From: an uncultured Desulfovibrio sp.
GTDB taxonomy: Bacteria; Desulfobacterota; Desulfovibrionia; Desulfovibrionales; Desulfovibrionaceae
Direction of reading: 5' to 3'
Assembly (NCBI RefSeq): GCF_910584445.1
Contig: NZ_CAJUBO010000001.1
Location: 35,603-99,602 of the forward strand
Length of the DNA stretch: 64,000 nucleotides
Every line of letters begins with the position of its first letter. Positions within the stretch are counted from its first letter, which is position 1. This document shows, piece after piece, positions 35,061 to 43,556 of the stretch. The notes under the pieces are model-generated. The model had not been told where the DNA came from. It saw only the letters and a list, made by a program, of their open reading frames with translations, and searched no databases. The position numbers and the translations under genes were made by a program.

Positions 35061-36362
35061 TCAGTTGTCGCCGTCGCCCAGGGCGTAGTATTCGGCGAGC
35101 ATGGGTCCGAAGAACTCGGCATCGTCGCCCAGTTCCTCCTCGATACGCAGGAGCTGGTTGTACTTGCTCATGCGGTCGGAGCGGGAGAGCGAGCCTGTCT
35201 TGATCTGGCCGGCGTTGACGCCCACGGCGAGGTCCGCGATGAAGCTGTCCTCGGTTTCGCCGGACCGGTGGGAGACAACGGTGGTGTACGCCGCTTCCTT
35301 CGCCATCTCGATGGTGTCCAGGGTCTCGGTGACGGTGCCGATCTGGTTGAGCTTGATGAGGATGGAGTTCGCCACGCCCGCGGAGATGCCCTCGGCCAGG
35401 ATGGAGGGATTGGTGACGAACAGGTCGTCGCCCACGAGCTGGACGTTCTCGCCCAGGCTGGCGGTGAGCATGCTCCAGCCGTCCCAGTCGTTTTCGGCCA
35501 TGCCGTCCTCGATGGAAATGAGCGGATACTTGCGCGTGAATTCGGCGAGCCATTCGGTCATCTCGGCGCTGGTGAAGCTTTTGCCCTCGCTGGCGAGCAC
35601 GTACTTGCCGTCCTTGTAGAATTCGGACGATGCCGCATCGATAGCCAGAGCCACCTCGCCGCCGGGATTGTAGCCCGCCTCCTCGATGGCGCGGATGATG
35701 TAGGCAAAGGCCTCGTCGTGGTTCTTGAGGTTGGGGGCGAAGCCGCCCTCGTCGCCCACGCTGGTCACATGGCCGTCGGCCTTGAGGATGGCCGCCAGGG
35801 TATGGAAGATCTCCGCGCCCATACGCAGCGAGTCGCGGAAGGTCATGGCGCCCAGCGGCATGATCATGAATTCCTGGATGTCCAGATTGTTGGGGGCGTG
35901 CGCGCCGCCGTTGATGATGTTCATCATGGGCGCGGGCAGCACCTTGGCGTTGATGCCGCCGATATACTTGTACAGCGGCAGCCCGAGGAAGGTGGCCGAG
36001 GCGCGCGCGCAGGCCATGGAGGCGCCCAGCATGGCGTTGGCGCCCAGGCGGGACTTGTTGTCCGTGCCGTCCAGGTCGATGAGCGTGTTGTCGATCTGCA
36101 CCTGGCGCAGGGCGTCCATGCCCTTGAGGGCCTGGGCGATCTCGGTGTTCACATGCTCCACGGCGCGGGTGACGCCCTTGCCGCCGTAGCGTTTCTTGTC
36201 GCCGTCGCGCATTTCCAGGGCCTCGCGGCTGCCGGTGGACGCGCCCGAGGGCACGGCCGCGCGGGCGCTGATGCCCGATTCAAGGGTGACTTCCACCTCC
36301 ACGGTGGGGTTGCCGCGCGAGTCCAGAATCTCGCGGCCGTAAACGGAGGCAATGCTGCTCAT
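35061..36362 (-). CDS. eno: Enolase
   Basis: This glycolytic enzyme converts 2-phosphoglycerate to phosphoenolpyruvate. The 433-residue protein has the standard start YGREILDSRGNPTVEVEV. Catalytic and metal sites are in AAVPSGASTGSREALEMRD, SVGDEGGFAPNL, ISIEDGMAEND and the Lys/His region KLNQIGTVTETL ... VVSHRSGETED. All are intact and length is normal. The start overlaps the 3' end of coaX by four bases (ATGA), so the two are cotranscribed and translationally coupled. The acidic C-terminal end ALGDGDN is short. Confidence 0.97.
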   Translation of the reverse strand: MSSIASVYGREILDSRGNPTVEVEVTLESGISARAAVPSGASTGSREALEMRDGDKKRYGGKGVTRAVEHVNTEIAQALKGMDALRQVQIDNTLIDLDGTDNKSRLGANAMLGASMACARASATFLGLPLYKYIGGINAKVLPAPMMNIINGGAHAPNNLDIQEFMIMPLGAMTFRDSLRMGAEIFHTLAAILKADGHVTSVGDEGGFAPNLKNHDEAFAYIIRAIEEAGYNPGGEVALAIDAASSEFYKDGKYVLASEGKSFTSAEMTEWLAEFTRKYPLISIEDGMAENDWDGWSMLTASLGENVQLVGDDLFVTNPSILAEGISAGVANSILIKLNQIGTVTETLDTIEMAKEAAYTTVVSHRSGETEDSFIADLAVGVNAGQIKTGSLSRSDRMSKYNQLLRIEEELGDDAEFFGPMLAEYYALGDGDN

Positions 36363-37189
36363 GTCCGCTCCTTTTTCCCGGTGGCGCCGGGTTTGCTGGC
36401 GTCAGTCGCCGGATCTTCAAAATAGAGCCGCCTCAGCCCCTCAAGGAGGAGCGCGGGCATAACCGCATCAAAAACCGCGCTCACGCGCGAGATGGACGCC
36501 GCGAAGCCGCCGGTGGCGAGCGTTTTGACCGGCCCGGCCAGCTGCCGGCGCAAACGCCCGCACAGGCCCTCGCTGAGGCTCACATAGCCGAAGAAAAGGC
36601 CATGCTGGATGCTCGTCACGGTGTCGCGTCCGGGCGTCGGCTCCTGGGCGCGGACTTCCATGTTCACATGCGGCAGCTTGGCGGCATGCGACGACAGGGC
36701 GGCCAGGGCCGTGCCCGGGCCGGGAAAGATGAGTCCGCCCAGATAGGCATCGCCGCTCACGCAGTCCAGGGTGAGGGCCGTGCCGAAATCCGCCACCACG
36801 AGCGAGGCCGCATCGGGAAACTGGCGCCTGGCCGCATAGGCGGCCACCAGCCGGTCGGCCCCCACTTCGGCGGGGCGCTCGTAGCGGTTCTCCAGCGGCA
36901 CGGGCAGGTCATCCACGGCGCGCAGGAGCGGGCAGCCCACAAAACGGGCCACGGCCTCGCGCAGGAGCGGATCGATGCCCGGCACCACGGACGAGGCCAC
37001 GCAGGCGGAAAGCGCCCCCGCCTCCACGCCCGCATGGCCGAGGATGGAGAGCAGGATAAGCCCGAGGCTGTCCGCGGTCTGGGCCACATTGGCGGGGAGG
37101 GTGTAGGAGGTGAGGACATGGTTTTTGTCGGCCATGCCCACCTTGATGGACGTATTGCCCACGTCGAAGAGGAGAAGTTCCGGCTGCAT
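36359..37189 (-). CDS. coaX: Type III pantothenate kinase
   Basis: This enzyme phosphorylates pantothenate, the first step of CoA synthesis, and is the CoaX type, which needs a monovalent cation. The 276-residue protein begins with LLLFDVGNTSIKVGMAD (phosphate-binding DxGNT), continues with ENRYERPAEVGADRLVAAYAA, VVADFGTALTLDCV and GGLIFPG, and ends with a long Lys/Thr tail. I chose the ATG at 37189 because GGCGGAGG precedes it. It overlaps eno by four bases. The linkage of coaX with eno looks like genome packing rather than function. Confidence 0.93.
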   Translation of the reverse strand: MQPELLLFDVGNTSIKVGMADKNHVLTSYTLPANVAQTADSLGLILLSILGHAGVEAGALSACVASSVVPGIDPLLREAVARFVGCPLLRAVDDLPVPLENRYERPAEVGADRLVAAYAARRQFPDAASLVVADFGTALTLDCVSGDAYLGGLIFPGPGTALAALSSHAAKLPHVNMEVRAQEPTPGRDTVTSIQHGLFFGYVSLSEGLCGRLRRQLAGPVKTLATGGFAASISRVSAVFDAVMPALLLEGLRRLYFEDPATDASKPGATGKKERT

Positions 37190-37297
37190 GGATGCCTCCG
37201 CCATTTGCCGCCCCGCCGTTCCAGTATGCCGGATTCTCCCGGCGCAGGCAAGCGGGGCGCGGCGCGGGCATCGGCCGCGCAACGCGCCAGGCCGGCG

Positions 37298-38602
37298 CTA
37301 CCGGAAGGCGGCCAGCGCCCGCCCCCGCCGCAGGCCGAGACAGCCGAGCGGCAGGTCCCGCCACCAGAGCGCCGCCTCGCGTCCCGCAAGGCCGGTATCG
37401 CGCGAGCGGCCTTCCAGAAGGGCCGTCACGTCGGCCACGTCCTCCAGCACCAGGGCGGGAGCCTCCGGGCCGCCGTCCCTGTTCCGCGGCGCAAGGCAGC
37501 GCAGGCGCGGGGCCGGAACAAAGGCGCCCGCGCCGTCCGTGCGGCCCAGAAGGGCGGCCTGCCAGCCGAAGCCGGGGGGAAGACACGCCGACGCCGCTTC
37601 CGGCACAAAGCGCACCTTGTCGCCAAAGCGCAGGACCGTGCCCGGGGGCAGGCGCTCCGGGTCGCAGCAGGGTCCGGCAAGGGCATCGGGGGCAAGCGGC
37701 GAGCCTGGTGCCGCCCGGGCCGGCCGCCGGGTCCTGGCGGGGTGTTCGCCGGCGTCGGGGGGCGCACTGGCCGCGGGCGCGCGCAGGAGGGCCAGATAAA
37801 AGCCCTGGGCCTGGGAACGGGCGCCGTCCACCCGCAGGGTGCCCCGGCCGCCGGCGCGTTCCTCCCAGGCAAAACCGGGAAAGGGCGCGAGCGGCACGCG
37901 CGCGAGGCCCAGCTCCTCTTCGGCGAAGCGCACCTGGGCCTCGTTTTCCGCCTCGTTGGTGGTGCAGGTGGAATAGAGCAGGTGCCCGCCCGGCGCCAGC
38001 AGCAGGGCCGCATGGCGCAGCAGCCGCTGCTGGAGGCCGACCAGCGGCGCCACCTTGTCCTCGCGCCAGAGCGTGAGCGTGCGCGGGTGCTTGGCCGCCG
38101 TGCCCCAGCCCGAGCAGGGCGGATCGAGCAGGATGCGGCGCCACGAGGCGGGGCGCAAAGGCAGGCGTTCGCCCGGGCAGGCGCAGGTGGCGGCCTGAAG
38201 GAGATTGCAGGCATGCAGATTGGCGCGCAGGGTGGCGAGCCGCGCGGGATTTGGCTCATTGGCGAGAACGAAGCCCCCCGTTCCCACGAGCTGCGCGAGG
38301 AAGCCGCTCTTGCTGCCCGGACTCGCGCAGATGTCGAGCACCGCGCCGCCCGGTTCCGGGGCAAGGGCCAGGGGCGGCAGCATGGAGGAACGGTCCTGGA
38401 TGTAGATATAGCCGAAGAACGCGGCCAGGGAACGGCCCAGCGGGACCGGCTCGGCCACGAGGCGACGGCAGAAAGGGGAAAACGGCTCAGGCTCGAATTC
38501 GTAGCCCTGGGCGCGCAGGAGCGCCTCCACCCGCGGGATGCTCCCCGGCTCGCAGACAAGGCGGAAGGAACGGAACGCGGCCTCTGGATGCGGAGCGGTC
38601 AT
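37298..38602 (-). CDS. NOL1/NOP2/Sun family rRNA cytosine-C5 methyltransferase
   Basis: This is a SAM-dependent RNA m5C methyltransferase of the RsmB/RsmF (Sun) family, 434 residues. After an N-terminal segment, the methyltransferase core contains YIQDRSSMLPPLAL, the SAM motif VLDICASPGSKSGFLAQL, the catalytic Cys motif DPPCSGWGTAAKHP and the second Cys in LLYSTCTTNEAENE. The C-terminal third (about 270-434) holds a PUA-like domain. This domain order is closest to RsmF/YebU. Its exact 16S target is not determinable. The start ATG at 38602 lacks an obvious ribosome site. It is transcribed divergently from the ThiI-like gene over a 479-base gap with hairpins. Confidence 0.88.
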   Translation of the reverse strand: MTAPHPEAAFRSFRLVCEPGSIPRVEALLRAQGYEFEPEPFSPFCRRLVAEPVPLGRSLAAFFGYIYIQDRSSMLPPLALAPEPGGAVLDICASPGSKSGFLAQLVGTGGFVLANEPNPARLATLRANLHACNLLQAATCACPGERLPLRPASWRRILLDPPCSGWGTAAKHPRTLTLWREDKVAPLVGLQQRLLRHAALLLAPGGHLLYSTCTTNEAENEAQVRFAEEELGLARVPLAPFPGFAWEERAGGRGTLRVDGARSQAQGFYLALLRAPAASAPPDAGEHPARTRRPARAAPGSPLAPDALAGPCCDPERLPPGTVLRFGDKVRFVPEAASACLPPGFGWQAALLGRTDGAGAFVPAPRLRCLAPRNRDGGPEAPALVLEDVADVTALLEGRSRDTGLAGREAALWWRDLPLGCLGLRRGRALAAFR

Positions 38603-39081
38603 GGCCGCAGCATAGCCCGGAAGCGGCGGAAAGTCAGCAGCGGCGCTCCGCGCGGGCGCGGCTGGGAAATGGCGGATTTCCCGACGCGGGGGGCCGCCCC
38701 GCGCCCCGTTGGGGGCCGATGGCCCCCAAACCCCCGTTCGCGTTGCTCTCAATGCAACGCATTGAGAGCAACGGATGGTGAGAAACGGGACAATTGTCTC
38801 TTCTTGAAAATTCCCGAAACCGCGAGAGACGACTCTTCCACTGTCCGCCCGGAGCGAAGCGCAGGGCGGGGCTGTCGTCGGAGGGATCCGAAAAAAGACT
38901 GTTTTTGACGGATGACTTCGACATGGCGGAAAGCTGTCATTCCTCACGCCGGAGATACCCGCCAACCGAAGGGCATGTGTTCGCGGCGTCCCGCATCCCG
39001 AAAGCGGCTCTTTCCAATGGCATCCCGCCGCGCGGGGTTCCGGCCTTGCCTTGGCGGCCGTCCTTGCGTACACCATCCGCC
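38603..39081. repeat. Gene-free region with a perfect hairpin and partial repeat copy C
   Basis: This is a 479-base gap. At 38711-38727 lies GGGGGCC-GAT-GGCCCCC. At 38741-38773 lies a hairpin with perfect 15-base arms (CGTTGCTCTCAATGC) around AAC. At about 38774-38925 lies a copy of the 3' half of the repeat at 18406. It has CGCCCGGAGCGAAG, AGGGCGGGGCTGTCG and GACTGTTTTTGACGGATGA, but lacks the nested hairpin between the last two. The remainder, up to the start of the next gene, shows nothing clear. Confidence 0.7.
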
Positions 39082-40194
39082 ATGATGGCGACTCCTGATG
39101 TGGTTCTGCTTTTTTCCGGCGGTCTGGACAGCATCCTCGCGGCCAGGGTGCTGGCGGCCCAGGGGCTTACGGTGCGCTGCCTGCACTGCGCCTCGCCCTT
39201 TTTCGGCGAGCCTGGCGCCGTGCCGCGCTGGCGGCGGCTCCACGGGCTTGACATCGACGTGGCCGACGTGGGCGAGGCGTTCGCCGCCCTGCTCCGCGAG
39301 CGGCCGGAACACGGTTTCGGCAAGGCGCTCAACCCCTGCGTGGACTGCAAGATCCTGCTCCTGCGCGCGGCGCGCCGCCACATGGAATCCGTCGGCGCGA
39401 AATTTCTCGCCAGCGGCGAGGTGCTGGGGCAGCGGCCCATGTCGCAGCGGCTGGATACCCTCCATCTCATCCCGCGCGAGGCCGGGGTGCGCGGGCTGCT
39501 CCTGCGGCCGCTCTGCGCCAGGCATCTGCCGCCCACAGAGGCCGAGGAGTCCGGCCTGGTGGACCGGGAACGCCTGCTCGGCATCTCCGGGCGCGGCCGG
39601 GGCGACCAGCTGGCGCTTGCCCGGGAATTCGGCCTTGCGGAGATCCCCACCCCCGGTGGCGGCTGCCGCCTCACCGAGCGGGAGAATGCCCGCCGGTACT
39701 GGTGCGTGCTGACGCGGCCGCCGGCGGGAGCGCCCGCGGGCGGCCCCGCGGCCCGGGACTTCCGGCTGGCCGGGACCGGACGCCAGTACTGGCGCGAAGC
39801 CGGGGGACGCTGGCACTGGCTGTGCGTGGGGCGCAACAACCGGGACAACGAACGCCTTGCCCAAGCCGCCGGGCCGGAGGACGCGCTGCTGCGCCTGGTG
39901 GGACTGCCGGGACCGCTGGCCCTGGCGCGGGGGGGACTCGGCTGGGAGCGCCCGGTGCTCCGGGAGGCGGCGGCCCTCATGGCGGCCTGCGCGCCCAGGG
40001 CCAGAGACGCGGCGCGCCACGGCGCCCGCGTGAGCGTGGCCGTGGGGGCGCTGCGTCTGGACGTGACGCCCGGCGAAGCGCCGGGCTGGGGGCTTCCCGC
40101 CTGGGAAGACGCGCGCGGGGAGATCCGGGCGGAGATGCGGGACAGGGCGGCCACCCCCGCGCTCCCTTTACAAGCACAGAGGGAACAGCTATAG
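39082..40194 (+). CDS. ThiI/MnmA-like PP-loop ATP pyrophosphatase with extra C-terminal domain
   Basis: This is a 370-residue protein that begins with a PP-loop ATP-binding domain. It has VVLLFSGGLDSILAARVL (6-23), a Cys pair in ALNPCVDCKILLLRAA near 95-110, and FLASGEVLGQRPMSQR near 118. Such proteins thiolate tRNA or adenylate a carboxylate. The Cys pattern suggests a sulfur-transfer or metal role. The region from about 225 (DFRLAGTGRQYWREAGG and LCVGRNNRDNERLAQAAG) resembles the NFACT-R-like module fused to MnmA-like proteins in some deltaproteobacteria. I make that assignment from memory and tentatively. The ATG at 39082 was chosen, with 39085 equally possible. The dksA promoter overlaps its 3' end. 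Confidence 0.75.
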   Translation: MMATPDVVLLFSGGLDSILAARVLAAQGLTVRCLHCASPFFGEPGAVPRWRRLHGLDIDVADVGEAFAALLRERPEHGFGKALNPCVDCKILLLRAARRHMESVGAKFLASGEVLGQRPMSQRLDTLHLIPREAGVRGLLLRPLCARHLPPTEAEESGLVDRERLLGISGRGRGDQLALAREFGLAEIPTPGGGCRLTERENARRYWCVLTRPPAGAPAGGPAARDFRLAGTGRQYWREAGGRWHWLCVGRNNRDNERLAQAAGPEDALLRLVGLPGPLALARGGLGWERPVLREAAALMAACAPRARDAARHGARVSVAVGALRLDVTPGEAPGWGLPAWEDARGEIRAEMRDRAATPALPLQAQREQL

Positions 40195-40195
40195 G
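40167..40195 (+). promoter_or_regulatory. dksA-type gene promoter
   Basis: TTTACA (40167-40172) and TATAGG (40190-40195) are spaced by 17 bases. This lies inside the 3' end of the preceding gene. Transcription would begin near 40202, leaving a leader of about 90 bases. Confidence 0.6.
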
Positions 40196-40291
40196 CTTCT
40201 CTCCTGACCGGGCACGGACCGTGCCGCGGCGGGACATGGCCTTTCCGCCATCTTCACCAATCCCCCCCGCGCCATGTGACCGGAGGTTCGT

Positions 40292-40654
40292 ATGGATCAC
40301 AATGATATCGAATATTTCCGCAAGCTGCTTTCCGGGATGCTGGAAGAAGCCCAGCAGAACGGCGACAGCACCATCGAGGAACTGACGGACAGCAACGAGG
40401 TCTTCGCCGATCCGGCGGACAGGGCCACGGCCGAGTCCGACCGCGCGTTCACCCTGCGCCTCCGCGACAGGGAGCGGCGCCTCATCCGCAAGATCCAGGC
40501 GGCCCTCCAGCGTATCGAGGACGGCACCTACGGCATCTGCGAGGAATGCGGCGAGGAGATCAGCATCCCCCGCCTCAAGGCCCGGCCTGTCACGCGCCTG
40601 TGCATCAACTGCAAGGCCCGGCAGGAAGAAGACGAGCATCTGCGCGGAGACTAG
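40292..40654 (+). CDS. dksA: DksA/TraR-family RNA polymerase-binding transcription factor
   Basis: This is a 120-residue DksA-type protein. Such factors enter the RNA polymerase secondary channel and, with ppGpp, adjust transcription of stable RNAs and amino-acid genes. Residues 10-75 form the coiled-coil finger (ending LRDRERRLIRKIQAALQRIED). The zinc finger is CEECG ... CINCK (about 82-110), with the expected Cys4 spacing. It begins with MDHNDIEYFRKLL, similar in length to DksA of deltaproteobacteria. The start ATG follows GGAGG. The MscS-like gene begins eight bases after its stop, so both could be on one transcript. Confidence 0.93.
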   Translation: MDHNDIEYFRKLLSGMLEEAQQNGDSTIEELTDSNEVFADPADRATAESDRAFTLRLRDRERRLIRKIQAALQRIEDGTYGICEECGEEISIPRLKARPVTRLCINCKARQEEDEHLRGD

Positions 40655-40662
40655 CGGCGCCC

Positions 40663-43404
40663 ATGTCCCGATCTTCCCTGTTCCACGTCCGGCGGCCGGG
40701 GCGCGCGTTGTCCTGCCTGTCCCCGTTGTTTCGCGCCCTGTTGTCGGCCGCCCTTGTCCTGGGCGGCCTTTTGCTGCCCTGCGCTCCGGCGTCCGTTCCG
40801 GCCGCCACCGGCGGGATGGCCGCTGCCGCTGCCCGGGAAACGCCGGGCGGCAAGACGGCGGCGGAAAGCGCGGCTGCCCCCGGCGCCGCGCATACTGCCG
40901 GAGAGGCAGGCGGCGCCGCGGAGGACACGGCGCCGTCCGGACCCGCCGAGCCAGCGGGAAACGCCGCCTGGGAGGCCGTGTGGACCGGACAGCGCGCCAT
41001 GCTCGACGAGGTGCGCCAGACCGCGCTCAAGCTCAGCGACAGTTTCGGCGCCCAGACGGAGAATCTTTCGCGCCAGCTCCAGCCGTTTGAGGAAGAGGGG
41101 CGCCGCCTGCTCGTCTTTGCCAATACCTTCAAGGGCCACCCCAATGCCATGGAGGCCGTGAGCCGCCGCATCGCCGCCACCATCGGCGATCTCCACCTGG
41201 TGCTGGAACCCGTGACCGTGGCCCGCTCCGAAGCCGAGAGCCTGCTCGAGCGCGTCAACTACATGGCCGCGAGCCTGCCGGATGAAGTCCAGCAGGGGCA
41301 TATCAGTCCCGAAATGCAGGCCTATGTGGAGGGAGTCACCCGCGCGCGTCTGCGGCTCACCGCGGTGCTCGCCCAGTATGGCTCCCTGGCGCCGTCCCTG
41401 CGGCTGCTCACGCGCCTGGAGGAGACGCGCGCCGCCATCACGGCGCAGCTGCCGGGCCTCTGGAAGGAGTATTATCTCCGGGGTCCGCTGCCCTGGCTCA
41501 GCCCCGACGCCTGGGCCGACTTTTCGCAGAAGATGTTCTATTCCTGGCAGGCCATGCTCCTGCGCCTGCCCGTGGAAATGCCCACCACGCCGCCGCAGTG
41601 GGGCATAGCGGCCCTGCGTTTTTTCATCTGCCTGCTCTTTACCGGCGCGCTCGCCGCTCTGCTCCAGCGGCGCTGGCTTTCGCCCGGCGCCCCGCCCGCG
41701 GCGCGGCATCTCTTCCGCCGGAGCCTGCCCTGGCTCTGTCTGGGCCTGGCCCTGCTGGGAAGCGCCCTTACCGCCTACGGCGACTTTTTCCGCCTCTTCC
41801 TTGCCGTGGGCAATCTCTGCCTCATCCTGGGGCAGGTCTTCCTCGCCTGGGATCTGCGCCGTCTCCAGTATCCCGATGCGCCGGCGGCCGCCTCGCCCCT
41901 GCTCCGGCTCCTGCCGCTCACGCTCGGCGCCTACGCCCTGCTCTACCTGCCGCTCATCCAGCCGCTGGTGCTTGTCATCTGGGCGGGCTTCGTCACCTTT
42001 TCGCTCTGGCGCCGCAGAAAGACGCCCCTGCCCGACCTGGGTCCGTTCAAGCTGGAGCGGGGCGTTCTGGAATCCGAGCCGGCCATCCTCTGGATCTGCC
42101 TCTTCCTTGCGCTCACCGGGCTGCATATCTACAGCATGGCCCTCTACCTGCTCTTTGTCTCCCTGTCGCTGGCGCTGGAACTGTGCCGGGGCGGCATGGC
42201 GCTGGTGAGCAGCTTCAACGAGCATCTCCCGCGCGAGGGCGCGGGCGCCGCCCTGGCCCGGCTGGCCGTGGCCCTGGCCGCGCCGGTGGTCCTTGTGGTG
42301 GCGGTGGTGGGCGTGCTCCTCTGGGTGGGGACCCTGCCGGGCGGCACCTATCTGCTGAGCGAGTACGCCCTCAAGGGCGTGAGCGTGGGCCAGACCCAGT
42401 TCAACATCATCCAGGCCCTGCTCATCATCAGCGTGTTCTTTCTCACGCGCACGGTGGTCTCCATGGGCACGCGCTTTCTCGCGCGTCTGCCCGCCAAGGG
42501 GCTGCGCTTCGACGCCACGCTCATCCCGCCGCTCCAGACCGCGCTGACCTATGCCGCATGGGCCGTTTTCGGCCTCTTCGTGCTGCGGGCGCTGGGCCTT
42601 GAACTGAGCAGCCTCGCCATGGTGGCCGGCGGCCTTTCGGTGGGCATCGGCTTTGGCATGCAGACCATCGTCAACAACTTCCTTTCCGGCCTGATCCTCA
42701 TTTTCAGCCGCACCCTCCAGGCCGGGGACGTGGTGGAGGTGGGGGGCGTCACCGGCAAGGTCCGCAAGATCAGCGTGCGCGCCACCATGGTGGAGACCTA
42801 TGACAACGCCCTCATCTATGTGCCCAACAGCGAGTTCATGTCCAACCGTCTGATCAACTGGACGCGCTTCAGCCGCAGCGCGCGCCGGGAAGTCCGGGTG
42901 GGGGTGGCCTACGGCTCGGATACCGCCGAAGTGGGCCGGTTGCTCATCTCCGTAGCCAAGGCGCATGAGAATGTGCTCAAATATCCCGTGCCCAGTGTCG
43001 TCTTCATGGATTTCGGGGCCAGTTCGCTGGATTTCGCGCTGCGCTTCTGGGTCAAGGATTTCGAGCTGGGCGCGGGCACGGCCTCGGACATCCGCCTGGG
43101 GATCGAAAAGCTCTTCCGCGAGGCGCATATCGAGATCGCCTTCCCGCAGCTCGATGTCCACGTCAAGGATCTGCCGCCCCGCGCCGGCGGCCGGGCACCG
43201 TCCGGCGCCGTCCCGCGGGCGCCGCGGGCGGGGATGGACCGGGAGAGCGCCGGAACGTCCGCGCGGCCTGGCGGACGCCGCGCCCGGCCGAGACCTGTGC
43301 GGCGCCGGACGCCCGAACCCGCGCCCGCGCGGGAGGGCCGGGATGCCGGTGGCACGGACACGCCGGCGCCGGACCACGCGGATGACAAGTCCCAGACAGC
43401 GTAG
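40663..43404 (+). CDS. Large mechanosensitive channel protein, MscS/MscK-like
   Basis: This is a 913-residue membrane protein of the MscS superfamily that opens under membrane tension to release solutes. It has a signal peptide (about 1-45), a long helical periplasmic N-terminus (about 105-300) and roughly ten membrane segments between 310 and 670. The channel core follows: LSVGIGFGMQTIVNNFLSG is the pore-lining TM3-like helix, then SGLILIFSRTLQAGDVVEV and the cytoplasmic beta domain VRKISVRATMVETYDNALI with PNSEFMSNRLINWT. The last 70 residues are Arg/Pro-rich and disordered. The ATG at 40663 lacks a good ribosome site and may be coupled to dksA. Confidence 0.9.
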   Translation: MSRSSLFHVRRPGRALSCLSPLFRALLSAALVLGGLLLPCAPASVPAATGGMAAAAARETPGGKTAAESAAAPGAAHTAGEAGGAAEDTAPSGPAEPAGNAAWEAVWTGQRAMLDEVRQTALKLSDSFGAQTENLSRQLQPFEEEGRRLLVFANTFKGHPNAMEAVSRRIAATIGDLHLVLEPVTVARSEAESLLERVNYMAASLPDEVQQGHISPEMQAYVEGVTRARLRLTAVLAQYGSLAPSLRLLTRLEETRAAITAQLPGLWKEYYLRGPLPWLSPDAWADFSQKMFYSWQAMLLRLPVEMPTTPPQWGIAALRFFICLLFTGALAALLQRRWLSPGAPPAARHLFRRSLPWLCLGLALLGSALTAYGDFFRLFLAVGNLCLILGQVFLAWDLRRLQYPDAPAAASPLLRLLPLTLGAYALLYLPLIQPLVLVIWAGFVTFSLWRRRKTPLPDLGPFKLERGVLESEPAILWICLFLALTGLHIYSMALYLLFVSLSLALELCRGGMALVSSFNEHLPREGAGAALARLAVALAAPVVLVVAVVGVLLWVGTLPGGTYLLSEYALKGVSVGQTQFNIIQALLIISVFFLTRTVVSMGTRFLARLPAKGLRFDATLIPPLQTALTYAAWAVFGLFVLRALGLELSSLAMVAGGLSVGIGFGMQTIVNNFLSGLILIFSRTLQAGDVVEVGGVTGKVRKISVRATMVETYDNALIYVPNSEFMSNRLINWTRFSRSARREVRVGVAYGSDTAEVGRLLISVAKAHENVLKYPVPSVVFMDFGASSLDFALRFWVKDFELGAGTASDIRLGIEKLFREAHIEIAFPQLDVHVKDLPPRAGGRAPSGAVPRAPRAGMDRESAGTSARPGGRRARPRPVRRRTPEPAPAREGRDAGGTDTPAPDHADDKSQTA

Positions 43405-43556
43405 GGCATCAAAAAAGCGCTTTTCCACGATGCGGTTGCGGGAGAGCAGAGCGGCCCGGTGAGGAAATTCTCCAGCCCGCTCTGGCGGAGTCCGCGCCTC
43501 TCCGCGCCCGGGCGTTGCGCGTGGGCGGTCGAAGCGGGCAGCCCGCTTCGGCAGAC

